A DNA stretch of 64,000 nucleotides from Perca fluviatilis (lineage: Eukaryota; Chordata; Actinopteri; Perciformes; Percidae): the NCBI RefSeq assembly GCF_010015445.1, contig NC_053116.1, positions 8,956,585 through 9,020,584 on the forward strand. The letters are read 5' to 3'. A model generated the notes under the pieces. The model saw nothing but the letters and a program-made list of their open reading frames with translations, was not told where the DNA came from and did not search any database. This document shows positions 24,492 to 33,760 of the stretch, one piece after another. The position numbers and the translations under genes are program-made. Numbering within the stretch: position 1 is the first letter of the stretch; every line of letters starts with the position of its first letter.

Positions 24492-25119
24492 CAGCGGTTG
24501 AAGAAGTATTCAGAGCTTTTACTTAAGTAAAAGTACTAATACCACACTGTAAAAAAAAAATACTCTTACAAGTAAAAGTATGTATCGTCAGGAAAATGTA
24601 AAAGTAGAAGTACTAATGCCACACTGTGCAAATACTCTGTTACAAGTAAAAGTCCTGCATTGAAAATGTTACTTAAGTGAAAGTATGTAAGAAAAAATCA
24701 GAAAAATCTACTTAAAGTATTAAAAGTAAAAGTACTCAATGCAGAAAAATCCTCCCATTTTAGAAACTGGAAAGGATCAAAACAGTTGTGTGTTTAATGG
24801 TCTGATCATTTCAGCTGGACTTGTAGGCCCTTATATTGTTGAGTTACATTGTTATATTGCTAGTCTCATTTATAATAAAACATCAGATTTGATAAACTAC
24901 ATGTGTTTCATGTGCAAAAATCTTAATGTGTAAAGTAACCAAAGCTGTAACAGATGAACGTAGTGGAGTAAGAAGTACAATATTTCTCTCTGAAATGTAG
25001 CGGAGTAGAAGTAGAAAGTGGCGTGAAAAGAAAAGACTCCCAAGTAAAGTACAAGTACCTCAACATTTGTACTGAAGTACAGTACTGGAGGAAAGGTACT
25101 TAGTTACGTTCCACCAGTG
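24492..25119. mobile_element. hAT-like MITE, CAGTGGTGGAA family, copy 2
   Basis: Ends CAGCGGTTGAA and TTCCACCAGTG. Flanking 8-mers GCCAATGC and GCCAGCGC agree at 6 of 8 positions. The interior is made of AAGTAAAAGTACT motifs, and the left 100 bp contains a partial internal duplication (two CCACACTGT modules). Only the 8-bp target copy separates it from the MITE on its left. Confidence 0.65.
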
Positions 25120-25418
25120 GCCAGCGCTCATGTGTTGCTCTCTGGTTCTGCTTGTTGTCTTTCTTCCACCTGGCTCCTCTCCGGATCTGTTTATGTCCAG
25201 AAGGAATGCATCCCGATTTACCATTTCTTGAAGCAGCTGGGAGTGGAAATTGCTTTTTTTCGGGGAGACGTTTATGACCCCCCCCACCACCCCCCCATTC
25301 AAAGGCTGACATCTCAAACACAGGAAGGAAGGACCTGAGAAGAAGGGGCCTAAATACAGTTTCAAAAAGTCAGTTAAAAACCCCTGCTGTGCCTTTTCTG
25401 AAGGAGATAACGTCTGAT

Positions 25419-25606
25419 TAGGGCTCTGCAATGAATCCAAGTATTGTCGCCATTTCCATTTCGGGCTCCTAACAGTCACAAGAACAATGTAATCGAGAAC
25501 AACCATTCTTCTATAGTCAATGAGTAATCGCGTTAAATAATCCCCTATTTCAATATTGACCAAAAACATTGTAATAATAATTCTTTCCATAATCGAACAG
25601 CCCTAC
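25419..25606. mobile_element. Short MITE-like repeat with TAGGGCT/AGCCCTA ends
   Basis: Starts TAGGGCTCTGCAATGAATCC and ends ATAATCGAACAGCCCTA, with short inverted termini typical of dispersed teleost hAT derivatives. No coding capacity. ORFs running through it are artefacts. Confidence 0.45.
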
Positions 25607-26399
25607 TGTTAACCAAAGAATAAAGTTTTCATAACAGAATGGAGGTAGTTTCCCATTTTTAATTCAAGCCAATTGCTTCAAATAAGGTGCCATTCGTTAT
25701 TCGACCAAAAGCCCACCAAACACACACATATGAAAAGTGGGGCTCTCCTCCTCAAGGGCGCTCAGGATTAGGGCCTGGAAGTGTGTTAGAATAGATCAAA
25801 GAGATCCACCGGAGAGCACTACTTCTTCTTCTTCTTCTCTCCCACACAACGCTCATCTTCATACATAATGCAATGTCAGGAGCTCTTTTGCAATTCCACC
25901 TGAAGATCAGGCGACAAGCCTCGGCTTCCTGGAATCACACCCAATCTGTTTGTGAAAGGGTCGGCACTGACACCCCGGATCACTGCTGGGATTAGAATGT
26001 AAATGGGCGCCTCGAGTGCAGGTATACTGACAATGCCAGAGTCCAGACCCGGCGACCAATCACAACACGCTGCTCTTTCTGAATGGCTTCCACTTTTTCA
26101 CTATTCTTCACTTGCTTTGTGCTCCTTGAAGTTGTGAAGGGGATGCTAGTTATTAATTGGCAGTGTCCACTGTGACTTGTAGGGAGTCACTTCAATGTGC
26201 TCATTTATCAGTTAGGATTTGAATTGCTGATCTATCGCAATCAATCGTCATTCAGTTCGGTGGTGGAAGAAGTAAAACGTGACTATTGATGAGACAAGTA
26301 AAGGTCCTGCGTTCAAAATGCACTGAAGTAGAAGTACTAAAGTATTATCAGCAGAATGTAGGCTACTTAAAGTATACATTTAAAAGTGTGCAGCAGAAT

Positions 26400-26675
26400 T
26401 AGAGCTGCAAAGATGAATGGATTGTCAACTATTACATTAATCAGCATCTACTTTGATAATCGATTCATCGGTTTGAGTTTCAAAATTCTCTGATGTCAGC
26501 TTGTTAAATGTGAACAGTTTCTAGTTTCTTCTCTCCTCTGTGACGGTGAACGGACCATCTTTGACGTCTTGGGCTTTGGGAAACACTGATCCACATTTTT
26601 CTCCATTTTTTTTTGACATTTCATAGACCAAACAACTAATCGAGGAAATAAAAACAATCGTTAGTTGCATCCCTA
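26400..26675. mobile_element. MITE with AGAGCTGCAA/TTGCATCCCTA ends, nested
   Basis: Begins TAGAGCTGCAA and ends TTAGTTGCATCCCTA, with imperfect inverted ends. Flanked by AGCAGAAT (26392-26399) and AGCAGGAT (26676-26683), an 8-bp duplication with one mismatch, consistent with a hAT. Related sequences occur at 35582-35790 and about 45202-45585. Confidence 0.65.
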
Positions 26676-26846
26676 AGCAGGATGGCGCCTTGTGTGACAT
26701 CACTGGATTACTATTTGACGTTGACATGTAAGCAGTATTCTAACGTTGAAGTTAGGCAAAAGGGAGCTTATTTGAACCATTTAAAATAGTTTGCGTGGTT
26801 TAATTCAATTTTATAAACTGATCACAGGTTTTGTATGTTAAATCCC

Positions 26847-26958
26847 AAAGGAATAGTTTGACATTTCTTACATGGGTTAGATGGGAACATTGATACCACT
26901 ATCTATTTTCTCATCTGACTCTCGGCAAGCATTTCTCAAAATGCCAAACTATTCCTTT
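26847..26958. mobile_element. 112-bp MITE with AAAGGAATAGTTTG inverted ends
   Basis: Left end AAAGGAATAGTTTGACATTT and right end AAAATGCCAAACTATTCCTT are near-perfect inverted repeats around a centre of about 70 bp. The unit resembles a common teleost dispersed repeat. A fragment of the same end occurs near 7550-7580. No ORF. Confidence 0.6.
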
Positions 26959-27144
26959 AATCTGTAACTAGAAGCAACTAGTAGCCATAGCTGTCAAGAT
27001 ACATGTTGTAAAAAGTACAATAAGTAGACGTGCAAGTGGCACAAAATGGTAGTACTCATGAAAAGTATCTCTAAATTGTACTACGTTACTTAAGTAAATG
27101 TACTTAGTTTATCATCAAGAACACGTATGGGTGACCAACCTCCT

Positions 27145-27345
27145 TGGCACTGCCAAAGTGCGCTTGAGCAAGGCACCGACTGCTCGGGGTGCCTTTTCAC
27201 GGGCAGCCCCCTCACTTTGACATCTCTCCGTTAGTGCATGTATAGGTACTGAGCATGTGTGTGTAATTCATGCCTGTGTATAATAACAATAGAGTGAAAA
27301 CATTATTTCCCCTTGCTGGAGTAATAAAGTATACATTATTATGTA
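27145..27345 (+). mobile_element. SINE-like tail with AATAAAGTATA end
   Basis: Contains GAGCAAGGCACCGAC and a GC-rich block (GGGCAGCCCCCTCACTTTGA), and finishes CTGGAGTAATAAAGTATACA then ATTATT. This is the layout of the 3' body of a dispersed teleost SINE. The tRNA-like head is missing or unrecognisable. Confidence 0.5.
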
Positions 27346-28186
27346 TGAATTAAGAATGTCCTGCCAATCACAGGCAATAAATAGAACTACAGAAAAGGAT
27401 TAGGGCCACATGTGAAAATTCTGAGGTGAAAAAGTCAAATTTCAAACACATTTTTCACATGTGGGCCTAATCCTCTTCCGTATGGAACAGAAGAAATCAA
27501 CAATCAAACTATATACAACACATCCCACCATCTCAATGCCCGGCCACAACACGGTATGGTCTTTATATTTGCTAGGATGCCATTTCCTTTTACGGCAGAA
27601 GACAGTTCCACTTTTTTGCAACACAAATTAAACTGTGAGGTGAAACTTCAGTCCTCCATCAAACCACTTGATCAGAGTTTGGGGCCACGCTGAGCCAGAG
27701 TCTGCATCAGCAGAGCCATTAGAAAGAAATCAATGGCCGTGTGTTCATAGGAGACTCCTATTCAGCTGCGGCCTTGGCTCTCTGCAAATAAGTGCTGAAG
27801 TCTTGAGTGTAAAAATGGCCACAATGATAAATGGCCACAAAGCAAAACAGGCACTTTATTGAAAAATCTATTGGGAGAGCAACTTGGCTTTTAGAAACTT
27901 AAAACCTTAATATGCAGTCTAATGTTTTCTACAAAGGACATCGACTTCCTAGATTCAGGAGGAGGACTTCAAAATATTCAATAAAAAAAAAAAAAAAGCT
28001 ACATATACAGAATATGTAGAATCAATACAACACGGCAATACTCCACAATTTCAGAGTTAACTTCACCCGTCACGCGTATCACTCTGCTGCCACCTACTGG
28101 ACAAACTGGAGAGGTCCATGGCACAAAGACATTCATTCAATTTCAAGTTTGTGTCCCATTTGTTTCTTCTAAAGATGTTGCCTGCT

Positions 28187-28374
28187 GGCCGGGTTAGCTC
28201 AGTTGGTAGAGTGGGCGCATATATGTAGAGGTTTACTCCTCAGTGCAGCGGCCGCGGGTTCGACTCCGACCTGCGGCCCTTTGCTGCATGTCATTCACCC
28301 CTCTCTCTCCCCCCTTTCATGTCTTCGTCTGTCCTGTGAAAATAAAGGCCTAAAAATGCCCCCAAAAAATAATC
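28187..28374 (+). mobile_element. tRNA-headed SINE, copy 2
   Basis: Polymerase III A box GGTTAGCTCAGTTGGTAGAG (28192-28211) and B box GGTTCGACTCC (28257-28267) lie in a tRNA-like head. They are followed by a pyrimidine-rich body with CCCTCTCTCTCC and a tail ending AATAAAGGCCTAAAAATGCC then an A-rich AATAATC. About 80% similar by eye to 10718-10880. The clover-leaf is degenerate, so this is a SINE rather than a functional tRNA gene. Confidence 0.8.
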
Positions 28375-28378
28375 TTAA

Positions 28379-28672
28379 CCCTTGTGTGGTCCTTCGGGTC
28401 CCAGTGACCCGAAGGACCACACAAGGATTATGTACTTCCGTTTACTTTGTTGAGAATTGCTCTCTAAACCCTGTTTCTTGTAAAGTAAGTAAGTAAAGTT
28501 TATTTCTAGAACACATTTAAACACAGTTTAAGCTGACCAAAATGCTGTACAAACAATAACTAAGGTGCTGTATTAACCCTTGTTTAGAGAGCAATTCTCA
28601 ACAAAGTAAACGGAAGTACATAATCCTTGTGTTGTCCTTCGGGTCACTGGGACCCGAAGGACAACACAAGGG
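28379..28672. mobile_element. Palindromic TTAA-target element with hairpin ends
   Basis: Flanked on both sides by TTAA (28375-28378, 28673-28676), the piggyBac-type target. The terminal inverted repeats are 91 bp (28379-28469 and 28582-28672) and differ at only two positions. Each repeat itself folds into a perfect 21-bp-arm, 5-bp-loop hairpin (28380-28426 and 28625-28671). The centre (about 28470-28572) holds a dispersed repeat motif (AGTTTATTT...CTGACCAAAATGCTGTACA). Non-autonomous, with no ORF. Inserted into the TTAA at the tail of the SINE at 28187-28374. Confidence 0.75.
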
Positions 28673-29187
28673 TTAAAAGATGTAGCCTGAAAAGTAACCC
28701 GATTTTAATTAAATAGTTACATTTAAAACAAGGTTCATTTGAATGCCTCCAAAATTGACCCTTGAAAATAAGAGTGTGTGAAATGGTGTCCCCAAATCAT
28801 TAACTTTCATATTCAAAAGTTATTCAGTGTTAAAACATGACGACCTTCTGGATTCAACTATTGCTCTACGACAACAATTCATTATTCGAGAATCTGAAAA
28901 CACAAACAAAGTCAACAGTATTATTACTTCAGTGGTTAACGATTAAATTGCCAGAAGCAAAAAGCAGTTACTGTTAATGGCCTGCACATTGGTAACCTTT
29001 GGCCCGAAGAGTTCTCACTAGCAAAGAAAAAGCTTATTGAGGGTTGGGTACCGAAGCCCGGTGCCATCCTAAACCATTGGTCCGATATGTACCGGACCTA
29101 ACGACCTAACGCAAGTTTTGGTGCCTCATTCCGGTGCCTCTTAAATGCCTGCACTGCTTTCTGGTGCTCTGAAACGGACGTTATAGG

Positions 29188-29495
29188 CAAGGGCCTAACT
29201 TTGGTTTCAACAATGGGTGGATTGAGATCTCCAACTATCCAAGGATAGTTTTTTTTTTAAATGAAAGATTTTCAGAAAAAAAAAAAAACTCGAAAGAGAC
29301 AAAAATGTGATGTCGGAAAAAAAAACGCCAGTGAAAATAAAGACAAAAACTTTGAACATTTTTCCTAAAAACCTTTAAAAAGTGGACAAAACTCCCCAAA
29401 AATGGACATTTTTTTAATAGGTTTAATAGGTGACAAAAACTCAACAAAAACTTTGAAAAAAAAGCCCAGTTTTGATTATTATAACCCCGCCTATG
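29188..29495. mobile_element. hAT-like MITE nested in the zfp64-proximal element
   Basis: The left end CAAGGGCCTAAC and the right end GCCTATG match the family also seen at 24184-24475. It is flanked by GTTATAGG (29180-29187) and GTTACAGG (29496-29503), an 8-bp target duplication with one mismatch. The interior is rich in degenerate A/T-runs (29250-29460). Confidence 0.7.
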
Positions 29496-30350
29496 GTTAC
29501 AGGCACCAGAAGCATCACTGCATGTGTTGCATGGTCGTTAGTTTTGAATTTTCAGTTTCATTTTAGTCTAGTTTTAGTTTTGATTCAGTTGTAGTTTTGA
29601 TATATTTAGTTTTACAGTAGTTTCAGTTAGTTTTTCTTAGGTCTAATATATAATGTCTCAGAAGTATGTAGCTATATATACATACAGAATACATGGTTGG
29701 TGCTGTATAGGAATAGCCTTGATGTTTATTGTTTCAACTTTGTGCTACTTCAGTGTCCGATTCAGTGAAGAGATTACAGCACCGCCCCATCTCCTGGAAT
29801 GTCAATGTCAACTCGGTTCGGTTTCTGCGAAAAACTATAAACTGAAAGGATTCATTTTGATCTTATTTTGATTAGTTTTTTTAACCTGGCAATACGGTTT
29901 CAGTTTAGTTTTTGTTTTTCTTGATGGCTTTAGTTTTTATTTCAACGGTCTTATGTGTGGCTGTATTTCAGTCGAAAGGATTCTAACACCTTGAAGTCCA
30001 ACAGTCTGCAGCTAAAGACACAGAGGAGACTAGCTGACCTTAGAGACACCAGACGCTGTCAGAGAAACAACACCTACGGGACTTAATGGTGCCTTCAACT
30101 GCACTTTGTAAGATCATGGTTCATTCAATGTTGTTGTAAAATACCCTTTTGCGATCTAGTGGTTCTTCTTTTTGCTGTATAACAGCATTTGATTGGTGAA
30201 ATGAGTTATTGTTATAAGTTACCGTTATTACATTTTAAAACACATCATTGAAATGTGACCATATGGCACATAAACAAGCCATTCTTTAAACGTCACCAAC
30301 TGTCGTTTTGTGCTCTTTTTTTCATCGGTTAAGTTTTATCACCGGTACCG

Positions 30351-30564
30351 TAGCCTGGGAAAACCCTGACGAACTTTTCCAAATCGAGGCACCAATCACA
30401 ACCGTTGAGGCGGGCTTTACACGATGACGATAGCGCAGCGACGTTCATCGCTCGGATTGGTTTTTTAGGTCTATCCAATTGCGCCCAGAGGCATTCGAGC
30501 TTTGGAAATGGGCTGTGAATGAACCTTCCCCAGACCCAGCTGAGAAGGGTCTGGTCTCAACCGG
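30351..30564. mobile_element. Short interspersed element with TAGCC-type ends
   Basis: Starts TAGCCTGGG and ends CCGGGCTAC, giving short inverted termini. The flanking 8-mers CGGTACCG and CAGTATCG agree at 6 of 8 positions. The body resembles a dispersed teleost repeat containing a TCTGGTCTC-type end. It sits about 100 bp from the zfp64 stop codon. Family unassigned. Confidence 0.4.
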
Positions 30565-30608
30565 GCTACCAGTATCGTAAAACAAAACCCAAACGATACC
30601 CAACCCTA

Positions 30609-30664
30609 CCCATGATGCAGTTAACAGTCTTTCTATGTTCAGAAAAAGCCGTCGAAGCCTCCAC
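30609..30664 (-). other. Unique part of the zfp64 3' UTR
   Basis: Only 56 bp of apparently non-repetitive sequence separates the zfp64 stop codon from the inverted-repeat end of a transposon at 30608. No AATAAA on the minus strand is present here. The first minus-strand AATAAA I see downstream of the stop is near 29937, inside the transposon block. Confidence 0.5.
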
Positions 30665-33453
30665 TCACTGCGGGATGCCTTCCAGTGTGTGTGTATCTGA
30701 GTAGAGTGTGTGAGGAGAGAGCTGTTGCTGAGTGGACACTATCAGTGGAACAGCGTGGATGACCACATTCTGGCTGCCCAGGCTGATATTTGGCACCAGC
30801 ATGGCACTTTCCTCACAGGACAAGGCGCTCTCCACCACCATCACTGTCCCTGCCGGCTTGGACACGTCCTCCGATGGGCCGCACGCCATGCCGGGCGCGG
30901 CCGCTGCGGTCAACATGGCGGCGTTCCCTTCCGTCACCACTGTCACCTCCGTGCCACCCTCCTGGATCAGGGCGTTGAGGCCCCCCAGCTCGGAGCAGGT
31001 CGTGATGAAAGTCTGCGAGCCCCTGCCGGGGTCCTGAGCGCTTACGGCCGTCCCTAGCAGGGCCTGGTGGAGCGGGTCGTTGCCGTCGCCGGGGCCGAGC
31101 TGCGTCAACAGGACCGTCTGGGGTTCGAGAGTACCTTCTGGCATCTGGGACGACCCGAGGGCTTGCACAGGCGCCAGCAGGTTGACCTGTTGGATCATGG
31201 AGTTGACTACCATGTCCTGGTTCTCTGGGCTTAACAGGACCATGTTGGTCTTATGCTGACCATCCACACCAGCTGGAATTAAGCGGTTCTCCTGGCCCAG
31301 AGGGTGAGAGACGATGATTTTGAGCTGCGCGCTGCTGTAAGGAGCCATCGAGTCAGCCGAGATAGGAACTTCCAGCCGGGCGCTGCTGCTGCTGCTGCTC
31401 TGCGACGTTGCGACCAAGCTGACCGCATCGGCCGGGGCGGAGAGCTGGAGTTGCAACGTGTTCTGAGCGTCTCTGTGCTGCTTCTTGTGGCTCCGCAGGG
31501 AGTCTTCCCTCACAAAGGAAGCGTCGCACGAGTCACAGCAGAACGCTCGAGCCGCTTCTAGTTTGGCCCGAAATCTGGAGGCGACAGGCTTCGGAGAGTC
31601 CCCTCCTCCTCCGCTCGTCCCTCCACCTCTGCCGCCTTTCCCGCAGCCGCCCTTCTTCTCAGGCCTATCCGAGTGGCACTTCTTTTTGTGGATGACGAGG
31701 TTGCTGCGCTGCTTGGAGGCAAAGTTGCAGAAGTCACATTTGAAAGGGCGCTCCTCCGAGTGGATCCTCTCGTGGACTTTGAGCGCCCCCTTGCTGGCGC
31801 AGGAGTAAGTGCACTCGGAACACTGGATGGCCTGCATGGGCTGGTGTTCTCGCGTGTGTTGCCGCAGGTCATTCTTGCTGGCACACTGGAAATCACAGTG
31901 CTCGCAGCGGAAGGAGTTCTCCGTGCCGTGTTTGATCTGAACATGAGATTTCAGGTTGCCCTTCATGGCGCAGCGGTACTCACAAAAGTCACACTTGTAG
32001 GGCTTCTCGCCGGAGTGAATCCGGACGTGCCTCTTCAGGTCCGAGTTGATTTTGAACTTTGCGTCACATAGCTGGCACTGGAAAGGTGCATCCCCTTGGA
32101 ATGAAATTAAATAAATGACAGGACAAAAAAAAATGATTCTCAATGCAGTCCACAAAAACAACATCATGGCACGGGTCGATGACCATTCTGGATTTCTGAC
32201 TACCTACCAGTGTGCGAGCGGAGGTGGACGGTGAGTTGGCTGGAGTTGCGGCTGGCGTACGGACAGATCTGGCATTTAAACGGCCTTTCGTCATAGTGGA
32301 TACGCAGGTGCTTCTTCAAACTGCTGCTGTCGGCCGCCGCGTAGGGACAGTGTTTACACTTGTGCGGCTTCTCCCCTGTGTGCGAGCGGCTGTGCATGTT
32401 GAGCTTGTCCCGGCGACTGAAGCGCTTGTGGCACAGCTCACATTCAAATGGCTTCTCACCTGGATGGCGAGTGGGGGGAAAAAAAAATAAAAAATACATG
32501 TCCATATCGGATTCTGAAGGGCTTAAGCAACAGGGAATCAATGTGCAAGGCTGTGACATACCGGTGTGGGTTTTGAGATGCCGCTCCATGTCTTTTTGGC
32601 CATATTGCGTCTTAAAAGTGCAACCTGCAGATCAACAGTAATGCTTTTACAAGGTGTGTGTGTGTAGGCTGTGTGCTTGTAGAAAATGTAGCTAAAAGTG
32701 TCCTAAAGAAATAAAAAAAAGAAAGCTAATGACATGGGACTTGGCAGGAAGTTCTGTTTTTTTTCCCCTGCTCGGGCAGCCGAAAAGAAGGAATGTGTTA
32801 CAGTCGTAAACGGCGAGAGGCACCAACCTGAGAAACAGCAGCTGTGTCTCTTTGAAGTCAGGGAAGGTTTTAATTTTTTGGAAGGTGTTTTCTGTGCTTT
32901 GGTCAGGATCTTTTTGACACCTCTCATAACACAGGTCTGGTAGGTTTCCTCGAAAACAAACTCGGTGGCGGAATCTGACGGAGCAGAACAAGAACGGGAC
33001 AGGCTTTGAGTGCAGGAGACGCGCAGACTGTAAATCAAGACTGCATCCAAATTATTTACAACAAAAACCAAAAGTGCATTTACCATTCATCTGACCTGTG
33101 AGCGTGGCTGCTGCAGTGGTGGATGGTGGGTCAGAGGTCGCTAGGGAGCATCCATTTTGCTTATGGGCGAGAAAGATCTCAAAATTATTATACTGCTGCT
33201 TGCAGAAGCCACAGATGTGGATGTCTGGGCTCACCTCCACCACAACAGATTGTCCTGCACCGACTTCAGAAGGCAGAAAGCACAAAACAGGAACCCATGA
33301 TTTGTATGATGCAGGCATATGAAACTGGCACACAGGATTACTATGCAATATTACGACGCAAAACCACGACTGGGATGTTAGAGATATCTAGTCTAGCTCG
33401 GGATCTTCTTGACAACTGTTTTTTTCTTTACCTTCTGCGTTGTATGTTGCCAT
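30665..33453 (-). CDS. zfp64: Zinc finger protein 64 (six-exon C2H2 transcription factor)
   Basis: Spliced minus-strand gene. Coding exons in order: 33453-33432, 33263-33084, 32974-32828, 32624-32562, 32459-32208, 32094-30665 (TGA included). Every intron is GT-AG and phase 1, and the joined frame gives 697 residues; human ZFP64 is about 680. Residues 25-46 form a C2HC-like finger (HICGFCKQQ), followed by a short conserved block (EFVFEETYQT). Finger 1 (113-136) is split by intron 3, and fingers 2-10 lie at 142-164, 170-192, 198-220, 226-248, 254-277, 283-305, 311-333, 339-362 and 406-428. The tail carries AQLKIIVSHPLGQ and GGLNALIQEG blocks, matching the vertebrate family. The start is the first in-frame ATG seen, with A at -3 and G at +4. 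ZFP64 is a nuclear DNA-binding regulator; in human cells it is known to act at the MLL (KMT2A) promoter. Its fish targets are not visible here. Exon boundaries rest on frame continuity and homology from memory, not on transcripts. Confidence 0.95.
31499..32459 (-). other. zfp64: C2H2 zinc-finger array of zfp64, fingers 2-10
   Basis: Exon 5 encodes fingers 2-4 and exon 6 encodes fingers 5-10 (intron 5 lies at 32095-32207). Linkers are canonical TGEKP or close variants (TGEKP, YDERP, TGDAP, SGEKP, SEERP), except before fingers 7 and 8 (GTENS, QPMQA). All zinc ligands are present. Fingers 6 and 9 have an extra residue in the terminal histidine spacing (HVQIKH, HKKKCH). Between fingers 9 and 10 lies a 43-residue Gly-rich spacer (residues 363-405) that breaks the array and probably leaves finger 10 independent. 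Finger 10 (residues 406-428) is FCCDSC...HKKQH, with all four ligands intact. Confidence 0.9.
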
Positions 33454-33760
33454 TTTCGAGCTTGTTTTGCTGGGGATCAACTCATCTTCTGGCTCCTCAA
33501 AAAGCCTACACGACGTCCACCATGTTGTTAAACTGCACCGGCTCGACTGGAGACGCAGCCAGCACGACTATTAACACATTTCAAACACGAACTCTACCGC
33601 GGTATAGGATATAAACGGCATTATTCATTAACAGTCTTACTTCTCTTGACAACACGGATACAAATCGGGTTTACGTCATGCTACGTCGGGTTTACGGCAG
33701 AGGGATAAGCATGCGTTTGTCCGGGTGACGTCACATGATGCTTTTAAAACGATGGGGAAA
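33454..33760 (-). promoter_or_regulatory. Putative zfp64 promoter / 5' UTR with two uORFs and a CRE
   Basis: Sequence immediately upstream of the zfp64 ATG. A perfect palindromic CRE octamer TGACGTCA lies at 33726-33733, about 275 bp upstream of the start codon. No TATA box is evident, which fits a housekeeping-type zinc-finger gene. Two very short upstream ORFs occur on the minus strand: 33523-33506 (five codons plus stop) and 33485-33477 (two codons plus stop). Both are out of frame with, and end before, the main ATG. The transcription start is unknown, so it is uncertain whether both uORFs are transcribed. Confidence 0.45.

Larger units (their letters stand above)
26258..27112. mobile_element. 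hAT-like MITE of the CAGTGGTGGAA family, interrupted
   Basis: Begins CGGTGGTGGAAGAAGTA and carries the AAGTACTAAAGTATTATCAG internal motif. It ends with GTACTTAAGTAAATG-like sequence near 27112 but lacks the terminal TTCCACCACTG. Interrupted by 26400-26675 and by a 112-bp MITE at 26847-26958. Same family as 16542-17052 and 24492-25119. Confidence 0.55.
29039..30608. mobile_element. hAT-like element with nested insertions, abutting zfp64
   Basis: Ends are imperfect inverted repeats: GAGGGTTGGGTA at 29039-29050 and TACCCAACCCTA at 30597-30608. The interior is interrupted by a hAT-like MITE (29188-29495), by an AGTTTT-rich repeat (about 29530-29955) and by an element with TAGCC-type ends (about 30351-30564). 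No transposase ORF survives. No clear target duplication flanks the outer element. The hAT assignment is by resemblance of the termini and is tentative. Confidence 0.6.

Noticed and set aside
25060..25590. 176-codon minus-strand ORF
   Set aside because: Made of two MITEs (24492-25119 and 25419-25606) plus linker sequence; no transposase motif.
31485..32071. Plus-strand ORFs opposite the zfp64 finger exon
   Set aside because: Antisense shadows of the C2H2-coding exon. The minus-strand frame carries the conserved protein.
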